Part shown: positions 48,532-62,374 of the stretch, one piece after another
How positions within the stretch are numbered: the first letter of the stretch is position 1
How the letters are laid out: every line of letters begins with the position of its first letter
Origin: Auricularia sp. M13
Lineage: Eukaryota > Basidiomycota > Agaricomycetes > Auriculariales > Auriculariaceae
DNA: 64,000 bases
Direction of reading: 5' to 3'
NCBI GenBank assembly: GCA_037042915.1
Contig: CM073201.1
Span: forward strand, 3,348,001-3,412,000
Notes under the pieces: model-generated
Told to the model about the DNA's origin: nothing
The model's database searches: none
The model's input: the letters and a program-made list of their open reading frames with translations, nothing else
Translations under genes and position numbers: made by a program

Positions 48532-48744
48532 TTGAGAGCGTAAGAATGCGCACAGTATTTGAGGGTGAGAGGGCATGGGCGGGCGGGCAGACGCACGAAA
48601 TGCGATCGGGACTCGGAGCACGGCGCAACGCCCATTCAACCGTTTGCCGGGCATCCCTGCTTCTTCCTCCGGCGTTCCCGCGTCATCATGTCGGACGATA
48701 AGCTAATTACAGTCAGCGGTGCGTGTTCACGCGGCCGGGAGGGG

Positions 48745-48751
48745 TATAAAA
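48745..48751 (+). promoter_or_regulatory. Strong TATA box without an evident product (unit 2)
   Basis: GGGGTATAAAAGGCGGGC, followed by a pyrimidine-rich leader and several consensus-like splice sites, but no clear protein. The unit 3 copy at 57389-57395 is identical. In unit 1 the site reads GAATAAAACGC (about 40257). Confidence 0.55.
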
Positions 48752-50184
48752 GGCGGGCTGGGCTGACTGCAGACTCCATCCGCTCTCATTCCCTCTCGCC
48801 TCTTCTTCCCTCCACTCATATACTCGCGCTGTGACCGCTGTCCTCGACGCTTCTGACGACGTGCTCGACTGCTCGCCGTCGCACTGCGCTGTTCGTACAC
48901 GGTGTCCGACTGCAAGTTGCCGAAGATCGGCGTCGAGGCCAACGCGGTACGTCCTTCCCACACCGATCCTCGCACTCACACACACTCATCCGCGTCACCA
49001 TTCCATTCAGATTGCTCATCGGCAGTGACAGGTGAGCGAATGCCAGTTGCATTTTCGATCGCACCCTTGCTAACCCGGCACTCACACAGAATTTTGGCAT
49101 GCAAAACGGTCGTATATTCGCGCTAGGTACGTACAGTCAGCTCTTCCTATCGATCCTGCGTGGTGATCGTCTGCTACACCGCGGAAGCCGTTCGGCTTGC
49201 TGAGTCTGCGGTCGCGACGTCCGCCCGACACTCACACTGCGCAGCCGTCCTGCTCGCCATCCCGTCCGGGTCGTCCCGGACGCGCAGCTCCAGCGTTATC
49301 ACGGGCGTCGCAATCGGCAGGCTTACCGACGCGCCAGCGGCCTGACCGTGACTGATGACCGGCGCCGTTGGGAACCTGCGAAATGGTGGTATGTCAGCCC
49401 TTTGCTCTCGACCGCGACCGCGACTGACTGACTGACCCGACCTATTGCGTTGCAGACGTTCCGCGCGGTCTGGCGGGCGGCACGGGGCTTGCGGCTTGCT
49501 GGTACGTCGCCGCTCATCGTCGTGTGCAATGCTGACCGGCAATCGTATGCAGGTCCGCGCTCGACTGCGCGCGCTGGACCGGCAGGCTGACTGACGCGCG
49601 TCGCCTTGCTCGCCCGCGCACTGACTGGTGACCGGCGCCATAGCGCTGCAACATCGTAGGTCAGCCGTGTGCACTCTATGCATGACGCGCGCGGGCTGAC
49701 GGACCTTGTGCAGACGGTCTGCGCGCACAAGACGCGGGCGTTGTCAATGGTGGTACGTCGCCCGTCACCGCGCTCGCGTGTGCTGCTGACCGGCAAACGC
49801 AGGCTCGACGTGCGCGCGCGGCAGCACGTCTGCGGCGGTCGGCCAGGGAAGCGCGCGCGCGGGCCCAGCGCTGGTGAGTTGTCCTCTTGGGCGCGCGTTG
49901 CGGGTACCGGTGCTGACGCGCCCTCGAAGTGTCGCCAGGCGCGCGCTGACAGCAGATCGTTCGCGGTCGGTGGACGCGGCGCGCGGGCAGGGTGGAGAGG
50001 GGCGCCGCGGACGTGAGCGCAGACGCGGATTAACGGCGTCGGCGAGGAAGGTCGATACGTTGGAGAGCAGCGGGCCGGCCTCGCTCTGGTCGGCGCAGCG
50101 GCATCTTGGACCTTGGCGCGCGCGTCTACAGCTCGGCGTGCTCACGCTGAGCGCGCTGCAGCACCGGAAAGAGCCCGGGCTGCG

Positions 50185-50565
50185 TCATGTGCAGCTGTCA
50201 TGCGACACGAACGCAGCAGCCGCGGGCACCCCAAGCTTGCCGATCTCGCGCTGAGCCTGCTGGACGACGCAGGCCATGTCGCGGCGCGCGGTCTGCAGGC
50301 CGCTCTCCGCCTTCGCCCTGAAGCTGCCCCAAAATCGGCCGACAGCGCCGAGGGCCTGCTGGACCTCTTCTTCCAGCGACGGCTGCGGCGCTGCGGCACT
50401 CGTCGTTGCGGCGTCAGCTGCGTCAGCTGCTGGTCACTGCTCAGCACCCAGCGGCCCATGCAGCACAGTCACGAGCTCACCGCCTTCGGCGTTGTTCGGG
50501 TTTACGTTCGCCGTCGGCGCCGTCGTCGGGCGGTCTGTAAAATCGTATATTTCGCCTGAATTCAT
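50185..50565 (-). CDS. Short helical protein, 109 aa, two exons (unit 2/3 junction copy)
   Basis: Exons 50481-50565 and 50185-50429 with a 51-nt intron. Compared with 41610-41981 it has an in-frame 9-bp duplication (ADAADAATT) and a Gly to Cys change (DMACVVQQ). Otherwise the same protein. Confidence 0.5.
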
Positions 50566-51341
50566 CGCGAGTGGAAGAGAGCAATGACGGAATTCGGAGC
50601 CGTCCGTGTCGATCAGGCTCCGCTTCCGTCCTTTGGTCGCGATCCACCATCTGGACCCTTCCTATGTACGCTCGGATGCTCGCACTTTGGCTATATTTCA
50701 CTCCCTTTTCTCGGGCTTGACCTACTACTGCTGCTGCTCTATCTCTCTGACAGAGACTATGCCATGGATATAATTTTTTCTGCACGAAAGCGCATTCCGA
50801 GCTCCCTCGTTCTACAGTTCTACTCGCCTAACCGTCATAGCTACTGGCATTATGCTCTTGATTACATAGGCTGCCTACCATTTGGGATATTGCTGCGCAC
50901 ATCGCGTCTCATTCGCGCATTTGGCGCAAACCATCTGGTTGGCTGGCTTTGAGTTTTGCTCCGCCTCTTCAGCTCATCTCTTCGGGACTTACTCGCTATC
51001 GAAACGTCTCTCATGCTTCTTGTACTGATCTGCTTTTCTGTGGGCATGATTGTGCACGCGCCTGGTGCATGCGACGGGTACCCTGGCGGACGACGCGGAA
51101 TGGTAGCTCGGCGTGCGCTAGCAGACCTAGGTGCTCGGTGTGTTCGTTTTCTGCAGCTGTAGCTGCTCACAAAATGCAGACGTATAGCGCAGACTCTGAG
51201 GGTCATTAAAAAGCCAGGTATTCAGCACATCAGCCAGCAGTACGTGCATTACACGGTGAGTGCAAAAAAACAGAGACTACAGCCCAACGCTAACTTCTTC
51301 CCCAGGTCACCGTGACAATTGAGACCCTGTGCCGACTACAT

Positions 51342-51579
51342 CTAACACTTGTAGTAGCAGATGTACGAGTGCGCATTAGCGAACGGGTAGCAACTCTGCG
51401 ACGTCGAGACGTGGTTGCCCGTCTGGCCGAGGTAGCCGCTGGGCGAGCAGTTGGCGTCGGCGTATGCGTGGCAGTTGACGCCGTAGACGCCGTTGCCGTT
51501 CGTCTTGAACGAGCCGAAGCCGCCGGGGACTGAGTGGCACGCGCCGCTGCAGTCCGGGCGGATGCGGCCCAGCTCGGGC
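51342..51579 (-). pseudogene. Secreted-protein gene, C-terminal part only (unit 3)
   Basis: The C-terminal portion is open, but the signal peptide, start and promoter are gone. The junction lies exactly in the 44-bp direct repeat. Confidence 0.8.
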
Positions 51580-52642
51580 GGAGCCCCGAGTGTTGGCGCG
51601 GCCGAGGATTCCGTTATCTATGCGAGACACCACGATGCGCCCATTCCTTGTTCTGGGGTGAGCGTGTTGAATGGGAAAGTAGACAGAATCCCTAAGTACA
51701 CCAGTTTTTTCACGTCTTGCCCCTCTCCTGATTGGTTCAACGTATCAACGGCATCTTATTTCCTATCTAAATGCGAGACGAGACACGGGAACTGGGCGGA
51801 ATGCGAGCAAAACGGCCGTGGGGAGGTATACTACATGGGCAGTGCAGGGAACGGCGAGCTAGGGACTCCGTGGTGCTCAAGTCGGCAACGGAATCGAGCA
51901 CGACCGCGCAGCTCACCGGCGTCTATTGTTGTGTGTGTTCAAATGGATCTCGGGACCGCCAAATGCCCAATTTTGGGGCGATCGGCCGAGGTTGCGACAG
52001 ACCGCGAGATGGCCACCGCCGCCGCCGTTACAAAATGTGACATTGCTCGACAACCACTGCGCCGCGCGTCGCAGATGTTGGCGCGCGGGTTGGCATATGC
52101 AATGACAGCCAGTGCGCGAAATCTGAGCTCGAACGGCCCAGTGGAAGCTGAAACGCGATGTTAGCGCCGGCGATGGGACAAAACACGACGCGACTCACGA
52201 ATTACTGCGACAATGCGCGCGTCGTGCTGCGCATATGCTCGTGCATCGATCATCTTGACGTCCTGCTCGCGATTTGAGAGCGAACGGACCAGCGCTCGAG
52301 TTCGTGCGATGCCGCCGCTCACGCGAGAGAGTGGACAATTGCGAACCAGCCGTGAAGCGCACGGGCACGCGGCTCTGCGGCAGGGTTGCTGTGCATGCAA
52401 CAGCCCCATGCGCGCAATCCCAGGGCAGAGGGCGCGACTTAGGCGCAGCGCGCGAGCACGTCGGGCTGGACGACGATCAAAATGTGCAACTACTCACCGA
52501 GCACGCATCGCGTGTGCGCGTCGAGCTGCCGCAGTGTTCGCGCGTGCATTGCGACCTCTGGCGCGCAAGAATGACGGCGATCGCGGGAATGCTGAGGACG
52601 GAGAGTCAGCGTCGCGCTCGGAATAGAATATCAAACAACTCA

Positions 52643-53341
<699 letters not shown>

Positions 53342-55996
53342 TCACGGGAACGCGAATGGGCGATGTCCGACCCGGCGCGCGGTCTCGACGTGCCCCCGGT
53401 ATTACGTGCTGATGACAAACGGCGGCGCCGTCGACATCCCCGACGTTGGACCATTCAGTCCGGTCTAACGGAGAACGTCAGCGAAAAGAGCAGACGCGGC
53501 TGGCTGCGCTTGGCGCTGCAGGGAGTGTGTGGTAAAACGTACCTAGTGAGCATCTCCCGCCGACGGGAATCCGCAGTAGACGCCGCGTAGTTGAGACGCG
53601 CTGCCGGCGGGCTCAGCCGTCAGGTTGCAGCTGAAAAGGCCCGGCACGGCGGTGACAACGACGCTGGGGAGTGACGCCGGCGATGAAGAAGGACGGTGGC
53701 TCGCCGCGTTCCCCGGCCCGCAACGCGTCTCCCTGTCAGCGGCGCGCTCACAGACGGTATCCCGCACTCCTGAGACCTCGTGCAACTGCGGCGGACGGCG
53801 GCGGATTGCTCGGAGCAGCTGACGAGCGCCATACGCTCATCGCTGCCGCGCGCACGCAGATTCGGGAGCGACCCGCCGTGTCGGAATAGAACTGAAATCG
53901 CGATCGGACAGCGTCAGCAACGAATCCGAATGGCGAGCGAAGCGTGAAGGCATACCTTGTGCGGGGTAGCGCTCAGCCGTCGCCGCGGCGCCCATTCGCC
54001 GATGCGCGTTGGTGAGTGGAGCAGAGAGAGAGCTGGAACAAACATGAGCAAAGCCGCGGCCGCCGACAACAGCACGAAAAAAATTCACCAGACCGAATGT
54101 AGATGCACAGGTGCAGTACTCCCGTTGACGTCCACGCAGAGTGCTTGCGGGAGACGTCCGACGTCAGCGTCTGGATGGAGGCGGGACGGGTGGGATGCGT
54201 CACGTGACCGCGATGACCTACAAAACATAAGCAACGATGTGCGCGTTGAGACAGAACGGGTACAGTAGCACTCACCATGTGTAGCAGCTCCGTTGCTACT
54301 GGGCCTGCTGCCGGCGTACCAGAGTGGAGCAGAACGGCGGGGTGAGCGCTGAAGGTGGGAAGAAACTGAGCAAAAGGTGGCCGGGTGCACCATTATATGG
54401 GTACCTGCGGCTGTGGCTGGTGTGAGGCCAAAAGATGCGCGGAGCTCAAAAGAAAAAATCTAGTCAGCCGAGCGCCTGCCGTCTCGGACTTCTTCGCCTG
54501 CGGTGATGGCGCCGCCCGATTCAATATAACCGTTCATTGACAATGTCCCAAACATAGGCATGTTGTATGCTATGTAATAATGAATTTGACCTACCGTCAT
54601 CGTCATCTATACGATGTACGCGAGCGTCGACGCCGCACATCGCCCGAACCGACCGAGCCCGCGGTCGGCGTGGAAAGACTTGCACGCATCTTGCCTGAAT
54701 TCACGGGATACATCTCAGAGCACTGCAAAACCAGTTCTTATAGATCATTGTGTGAGAGCTCGCATGGTGCAATCAACCAGCCTGGATGAGCGGAAAGGCT
54801 TGCGCGCATTTGGCCTACCATCATCTCAGGCAGTACTTTGAACATCGGCCAACCATTTTGCATGTGTTACTGATATGAGATCTCCAAAAGGCTTTTGCGA
54901 ACAAGCTTGGACGCGCAGAAAGACTTGCATGCATCTGCGTTAGCACTGCGGTCTCAATGCAATGTCGCGATTTGCGGGGTCAAAACATTTGACAGCTCTC
55001 CGCCGTACGTGCTCAGAAGAGAGAATATCTCAGCCTTGCAATAATGAGTGGTTTTCCCGGGAGAGACGACGGTTTCCCTAACGTTTGACGGGATTGTCAC
55101 CTACAACCATGAGCCTCAGGGTTTCAATCGGCCGTTTCCCTCTCATACTCTGCTATTATCTATTTAGCGCTATGATTACGTGTATTGAATGCGGGAAGAA
55201 CGCGATACAGCCTGCGAGAGTGCTTTCGCCCGAGAAGTGTTCACACCGCAGCATCCCGCAAACTGCGTCGGACGCCCTTCGGTAGATCTGACCAGGGCGC
55301 AGATGACGCACTGCAACGTCAGAATGACTCAATATATCACAGCATGTGGTATGATTTCGAGCTGAATGTCACAGGAACCGCGCATGTCGAGAGGCAAACG
55401 GAACCTGCAGAACAGACGACATACGCGGTTTCCCGCCAAACCGCCGACGACTGCTGGGGTTTCACGTTAATAACATCAGCTATGACTCAGTGATTGCTGA
55501 TGCTGATGAGTTTAGCGTACGGCAAGGGCGTTGCACCGCCGAGAAACTGCATATGCCGTTGGAATGGGATTTTGCACCCTGCAGAGAGGGGGTATCCCTC
55601 TCCAATCGTCCCTCTCAAGATCAGCAATAGATCACGTGGTCTTCACTGCGATGTGGCACGTCTGATGTTGGGCGGAAGTGGCGGGAGAGGTCGGGAATGC
55701 CGAATCCGAGGGGGGACCTCGACCTCAGTCTCGCGACAACGGGCGCTTATTTGGGTCCAGGGCACTCAAAAATATTAGGCGCCCGTATTTTGAGGCGAGA
55801 AATGGTCCTGGGACCGAGAAGGATCGGTCATATCGCGGCCGCGCGACGAGGAAGGCACGTTTGAAACTCCGATCAGCCTCGACACCGCGGGTGTCGAGTC
55901 GGCGGTTGTGACCACAGGAACGGCCTCCCTGACCCCAAACTTTGGTATAAAACCTTTTTTAGACCAGGGTACCTGAATTTGCGTGAGATTTCATCA

Positions 55997-57180
55997 GGCG
56001 AGGCCCAGAACTGCACCGGAGGTCGGGCAAACAGTTGGGCCATTCAGCAAAAAGCGGTGGTCGTCTCATTCAATCGCGTATCACGGCCATCATACACAGC
56101 TAAACAAGCGCGAGATGGCGTGGATCCCGCTGCGCGCAGGAGACTGCGCTGGGTTCGGTTGACTACGGACAAAATTCGAGTTTTGGAGGGGTTCAGGGAC
56201 CCCTTGGCTGCTACGGGCGCTTATTTCACGCTGGCTGGTGCTACCAATGGGCGCTTAAATGATGAGAACCGGGAATCGCTCCTTTGGCTGCGAGAAATTC
56301 GATGAGAAGGCGTGCACGGGACCAGGCACGTGAGTTCGAAACTCCGCCAGTCCGGGACAACGCCGCACAAATGCGACTGTCCAGCCAGCGTCTCTCGTTC
56401 CTTCGGCAACATGCTCGGCGCCCGGCATTAGAAGCAGCTGACTGACGTATTTCCGTAAAAATAAAGCGCGGGCGAGGCCCAGAAACACGCCGGCGGTCGG
56501 GGACGCGTTTGCACTACTCGGCGAAAACGCGGGCTCTCGCTGACTGTGCATTTTGCGGCCATCAGATCTGCATTAGAAGCATGATGGCGTGTAGATCCCG
56601 CCGCGCTGAGCAAGATACGCCGTTTGCGGTTGAGAAGGAGAAAAGATTGCGTTGGGGAGGGGTATGAGGACCCCTTGAGCTCACGGGCGCTTATTCAGCA
56701 GTAGCCAATGGTATTGAGAGTATTATTACAAGTTGAGACGCGCTGAGGGCGCTTCTGGCTGCAAATTCCGACTGAGAACGCGTTCACGGGACGGGGGACA
56801 CGCATTCCAAACTCCGATGCTCCTGGCCACCGGCGCACCAACTCGGCCGCCCAGCCAGCGTCTCGCCGTTCCGCCGCGGCGTACTCGTCACACGTCATTA
56901 GTAGTGGCTGACTGACGTGTTCCCGCAAGAATATTACGCGGGCGAGGCCTGGAAACACACACCGGCGGTCGCGGAGGCGTTTCCGCCATTCAGCGCGAAA
57001 CGCGGGTTACCGCGCTGACTCCCGTTTCACGGCCATCAGCTGTGCGTTAGACGTGCTGATGGGGCGTGTAGATCCCGCTGTGTAGCATTCGATTGCGTGC
57101 GAGTGCGGATAGACGAAAAAATACACCTTGCGAGGGGTATGTGGACCCCCTGGCTCAGACGGGCGCTTATTTGACTTGAG
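55997..57180. repeat. Three diverged ~472-bp sub-repeats (unit 3)
   Basis: Starts at 55997, 56471 and 56941, in the same order as units 1 and 2. Confidence 0.85.
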
Positions 57181-57388
57181 AGCGTAAGAATGCGCACAGT
57201 ATTTGAGGGTGAGAGGGCATGGGCGGGCGGGCAGACGCACGAAATGCGATCGGGACTCGGAGCACGGCGCAACGCCCATTCAACCGTTTGCCGGGCACCC
57301 CTGCTTCTTCCTCCGGCGTTCCCGCGTCATCATGTCGGACGATAAGCTAATTACAGTCAGCGGTGCGTGTTCACGCGGCCGGGAGGGG

Positions 57389-57395
57389 TATAAAA
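57389..57395 (+). promoter_or_regulatory. Strong TATA box without an evident product (unit 3)
   Basis: Identical context to 48745-48751. Confidence 0.55.
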
Positions 57396-58813
57396 GGCGG
57401 GCTGGGCTGACTGCAGACTCCATCCGCTCTCATTCCCTCTCGCCTCTTCTTCCCTCCACTCATATACTCGCGCTGTGACCGCTTTCCTCGACGCTTCGGA
57501 CGACGTGCTCGACTGCTCGCCGTCGCACTGCGCTGTTCGTACACGGTGTCCGACTGCAAGTTGCCGAAGATCGGCGTCGACGCCAACGCGGTACGTCCTT
57601 CCCACGCCGATCCACGCATTCCCACACTCATCCGCGTCACCATCTCATTCAGATTACTCATCAGCAGTGGCAGGTGAGCGAATGCCAGTTGCATTCACTG
57701 CAATCGGACGCTTGCTAACTGACTCCATTCCGAGTCCCGGCACTCACACAGAATTTTGGCATGCAAAACGGTCGTATATTCGCGCTAGGTACGTACAGTC
57801 AGCTCTTCCTATCGATCCTGCGTGGTGATCGTCTGCTACACCGCGGAAGCCGTTCGGCTTGCTGAGTCTGCGGTCGCGACGTCCGCCCGACACTCACACT
57901 GCGCAGCCGTCCTGCTCGCCATCCCGTCCGGGTCGTCCCGGACGCGCAGCTCCAGCGTTATCACGGGCGTTGCAATCGGCAGGCTGACCGACGCGCCAGC
58001 GGCCTGACCGTGAGTGATGACCGGCGCCGTTGGGAACCTGCGAAATGGTGGTATGTCAGCCCTTTGCTCTCGACCGCGACTGACTGACTGACCCGACCTA
58101 TTGCGTTGCAGACGTTCTGCGCGGTCTGGCGGGCGGCACAGGGCTTGCGGCTTGCTGGTACGTCGCTGCTCATCGTCGTGTGCAATGCTGACCGCCAATC
58201 GTATGCAGGTCCGCGCTCGACTTGCGCGCGCTGGACCGGCAGGCTGACCGAGGCGCGCGCACCGTCCTCGCCCGCGGACGAATTGGCGACCGGCGCCATG
58301 GAGCTGCAACATCGTACGTCAGCCGTGTGCACTCTATGCATGACGCGCGCGGGGTGACGGACCTTGTGCAGACGGTCTGCGCGCACAAGACGCGGCGTTG
58401 TCAATGGTGGTACGTCGCCCGTCACCGCGCTCGTGTGTGCTGCTGACCGGCAAACGCAGGCTCGACGTGCGCGCGCGGGCCCAGCGCTGGTGAGTTGTCC
58501 TCTTGGGCGCGCGTCGCGGGTACCGGTGCTGACGCGCGCTCGAAGTGTCGCCAGGCGCGCGCTGCCAGCAGATCGTTCGCGGTCGGTGGACGCGGCGCGC
58601 GGGCAGGGTGGAGAGGGGCGCCGCGGACGTGAGCGCGGACGCGGATTAACGGCGTCGGCGAGGAAGGCCGACAAGTTGGAGAGCAGCGGGCCGGCCTCGC
58701 TCTGGTCGGCGCAGCGGCATCTTGGACCTTGGCGAGCTCGGCCTGCGCGCGCGTCTACAGCTCGGCGAGCTCACGCTGAGCGCGCTGCAGCACCGGAAAG
58801 AGCCCGGGCTGCG

Positions 58814-59194
58814 TCATGTGCAGCTGTCATGCGACACGAACGCAGCAGCCGCGGGCACCCCAAGCTTGCCGATCTCGCGCTGGGCCTGCTGGACGACGCC
58901 GGCCATGTCGCGGCGCGCGGTCTGCAGGCCGCTCTCCGCCTTCGCCCTGAAGCTGCCCCAAAATCGGCCGACAGCGCCGAGGGCCTGCTGGACCTCTTCT
59001 TCCAGCGACGGCTGCGGCGCTGCGGCACTCGTCGTTGCGGCGTCAGCTGCGTCAGCTGCTGGTCACTGCTCAGCACCCAGCGGCCCATGCAGCACAGTCA
59101 CGAGCTCACCGCCTTCGGCGTTGTTCGGGTTTACGTTTGCCGTCGGCGCCGTCGTCGGGCGGTCTGTAAAATCGTATATTTCGCCTGAATTCAT
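58814..59194 (-). CDS. Short helical protein, 109 aa, two exons (unit 3/4 junction copy)
   Basis: Exons 59110-59194 and 58814-59058, intron 51 nt. It keeps Gly in DMAGVVQQ and has the 9-bp duplication seen at 50185-50565. The pogo-like element sits 135 bp upstream of its start. Confidence 0.5.
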
Positions 59195-59328
59195 CGCGAG
59201 TGGAAGAGTGCAATGACGGAATTCGGAGCCGTCCGTGTCGATCAGGCTCCGCTTCCGTCCTTTGGTCGCGATCCACCATCTGGACCCTTCCTTCCTATGT
59301 ACGCTCGGATGCTCGCGCTTTGGCTATA

Positions 59329-62300
59329 CAGTCTTGGACCGGACCTCTGAACAGCAGATTGCTGTGAAATTTATGCTGAACTCAAACATGTTTCCCTTTT
59401 GAAAATTCTTTCTGATTGAATTGAGCTGGTCCTTCGGTGTCCATTAAAAAAGTCCCATGAGCTTGCGGCATGATGGGAGCGGTGCATTGCGGGAGCAGCG
59501 GGAACGGCTAATTCCGTCACGCACCCCGGTCCTCTGAACACCGTGTGACACATGTCACTTTCCCCGCTCACACACCGTCCAAACGCGATCCCCGAACATC
59601 GCGTGCCCACACGACCTTGGCCTTTTCGATGGAGCATTATTAGATGTATGTGAGGTCCGATCTATGCTCTAGGAGTAATCTAATCCGATTCTTCGTCATC
59701 ATTGTCTGCCTCTCCCTCGTCATCGTCACCAGACTCCATCGAAGGCAGTGGCGGCAGATCTGCACGTCTTGGACGTGCAGGACGCTTTGGGAGGTCCTTC
59801 ACCCGCATACCAGCCCGTCTGTGCTCTGAACACTGGCTCTGCCAGGCTGCAACCTTCTCGTCGTACTCCTGCAACCTCTGGTGCCACAGACTCTCGTTCT
59901 GCTCCTTCTGTGCTCGCCGCTGATCCTTCTTAGATGCCTTCCTCGTCTTCTTGGCCTGCCTGGCCTCCTTTTCTGCGACGTCCGCCTCCAGAAGCGTGAC
60001 AAACTGTGCGTCGGTCAGGACGCGCCCGTGGCCTTTCGGAAAGTAACTGCGCGTCGTAGGCTCCAGATTCTCCTTGCCATGAAGGGCCTCGTTGATGCGC
60101 TTCAGATACATGTTCTGTAGGACCAGCTGGGCAGTGTTAGCCTCGATAATGCTGTTCCGGTGCAAAACATGTTTCTGCGCGAGGGCAAGATTTCGCGCCA
60201 GCTCATCAACGCGATGCTCAAGGTCTGGCCGCGATAAGCTGGAAGCAGCAGGAGCAATGGCAAGCGACCAGTTCGGCTCCTCTAGGACAGGTGCGGTCTC
60301 GAGAACCGGAGAAAGGCGCGTGGAGCTGACTTGCGCTGATGTGACCTTTGCAGGTGCGACAAGGAACGATACGCTGGTGTTTGACAGTGCTGCACAGAGC
60401 GAGCGCATGCGCTTGGTCGGGGTGAAAAGCGCGGGATTCAAATCGAGCAGGGGCTGGCGTTCTGGTTGCGGCGGCGTGCGAAGCACGGGGTCAATCGGTA
60501 TGTCCGTAGACTGTGATGACGCAGCTGTGCCCTCCGCGCTGCTGACAGCAGGGAGGTGTGTGTTGTTGTCCGTATTGAATGCAGATGAAGGAATGGTACT
60601 GAACGCGGCCATTATGGCACGAACGGGAGTGGACTGCGGCAGAGGGAAAGTACCGTGGATCGAGCCCGCCTCGCTGGGAGCCAGCTTGTCCGTGGAGATG
60701 ACATTGGGGTTATAGGGAAAGATGCCTGTCTTCTCCCAAGCTGTGAGTACGAGCTCCTTTGTCAGAACGGTCGTAATAGTTGTGCCAAACAGTCCGCAGA
60801 AGTCGGCCTTCTTGAGTGCGCCGTGCGTGCGCTCGAACTCGCGGACGTTAAGCGACCATTGATGCTTCATCGGGGAGAAGCAGACGACATCAAGCCCTTG
60901 GGCGACGTGAGTTGAGTGCGGAGGATACGACAAAATCTTGATGTTGCGCTCGAGGCCAAGGCGAAGGAACGCGGGTGCCAGATGTGATGTCTGATTATCG
61001 AGGAAAAGGTGACGTGTTAGACCGCCAGCCATGTCGCGTGTCTGTTCATCGAAGTCATTGAGGTAGCCGACAGCAATTTCGCTGTCCGTCCAGCCGGTTG
61101 CAGAGTATGCAAATCTATGAGTGGTGAGTTGAGTTTAATTTTTGACTGTGCAGGCTCACGAGCAGTTAGCCACATTGTTCTTTCTCCACGCCTTCTGGAA
61201 CTTTTTGCCCTTAAAGACAAGAAGTGGATGGAGCCAGGTTCCGTCTCCGCAGATGGTAACCAGAGCGGTCACTAGCTCCCGATTCTCTGCACCCTGAAGG
61301 TACGTCATCTTGGAACCGCGCCGTCCGATCACAACCTCTGAGTCGTCCGTGCCAAGGGTAAAGCCCGCCTCATCCATGCCGAACGCGAGCCTTGGTTCCA
61401 CATGCGGCTCAACAATGTGCTTGTGGATGATATCCGTGAACCAGTGACTCATGGCCTCCGGATTTGCAGCATTGGCTCGAAGCCTGTCGAGAGAATGGCT
61501 CCAATGCGACTGCAAGCGAGCGCGGTGACGTTCCAGAAACCGGTCAGACCAATTCTTGCCTAGCGGAAGCCGCTCAGGGTGAGAGGATGCAAGCAGACTC
61601 TCAGCATAGTCCGAGAGAAGTCTATGCGTCATGGGGAAACCGCGGTCAGCGCACTGTTCAGCAAAGTCGACCAATTGCGACTCCTGTGCAGACGTCAACT
61701 TGAGTTTTGACTCGATGAGCTCGGAAATAGAACGAGATCCCGAGGCACGCCTTGTCAAGGTAACATAGCCAACATGTTCTGCCCTTGCAAAGTGACGGGC
61801 ACCGTGTCGACGCTCTCCGGGCAGTAACGGACGGGTCAATTCAGCGCGATAGGCATCGGCAGCCTTCTGTATCCTCGAAGCGTGGGATAGACGTTTGTTG
61901 CGCCTCTTTGCGGTGTCAGATAGCGAGCGACCACCCATGATACGCAGGAAGCCAAAGGCGTGATGCTAGACGTGCACCGGACGGATGTTGATGGTGGGTG
62001 CAGAACAGGATTGTCACGCTCTCCGTTCCAGCGGCTCTCGGAGCCGCCGTTGATGCCGACTGTCGAGACCCGAAGGCCAGATCCATGGTACATGTCCTGC
62101 AGATCCCCCAGGCACATAAGAATGTTACTATGTGTGCCTATTCATACGCAGCAGTGCACTCATGATGTTTGAAATCGGTCAAATCCGAACTTTTGCCAAT
62201 CATTCCCTCACAGAAAACCAGCCATGCGTCTGATTCACTTCCAACTTGCAATTTAAGGACTATGTACATGGGTCTACCTCTGAAAATTCTAGGCAGTAAA

Positions 62301-62374
62301 GAAGCTCAAAATTCCGGCGGGGAAGTACGGGTGTTCAGAGGTCCGGGGTCGTTTCAAGGTCCGGTCCAAGACTG
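59329..62374 (-). mobile_element. Tc1/mariner-superfamily pogo/Fot-like DNA transposon, apparently intact, 3,046 bp
   Basis: Begins and ends with the perfect 18-bp inverted repeat CAGTCTTGGACCGGACCT, and is flanked by TA at 59327-59328 and 62375-62376. Units 1, 2 and 3 keep the empty site GGCTATATTTCAC (33051 in unit 1), which proves the insertion and the TA duplication. Subterminal CCGGACCTCTGAAC motifs lie at both ends. The insertion is later than the array duplication, because the flanks match unit 1 almost perfectly. Confidence 0.95.
59680..61938 (-). CDS. pogo/Fot-like DDE transposase, 737 aa, one intron
   Basis: Exon 1 61160-61938 and exon 2 59680-61114, joined across a 45-nt GT-AG intron (61115-61159), give 737 aa without a break. 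A CENP-B/Tc5-type helix-turn-helix region (about residues 60-165, with NWSDRFLERH) precedes the DDE domain. The catalytic residues are D in FGMDEAGFTLG, D in LFLDNQTSH and D in QGLDVV. The second and third are 35 residues apart, as in pogo-type DD35D enzymes. A Lys-rich coiled coil (EKEARQAKKTRKASKKDQRR) and an acidic tail end the protein. It should bind the element ends and cut and paste at TA sites in the nucleus. Confidence 0.9.

Larger units (their letters stand above)
41882..50465. repeat. Array unit 2 (8,584 bp)
   Basis: Shares its first ~800 bp with unit 3 rather than with unit 1. Its secreted-protein copy is reduced to a remnant. Confidence 0.9.
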
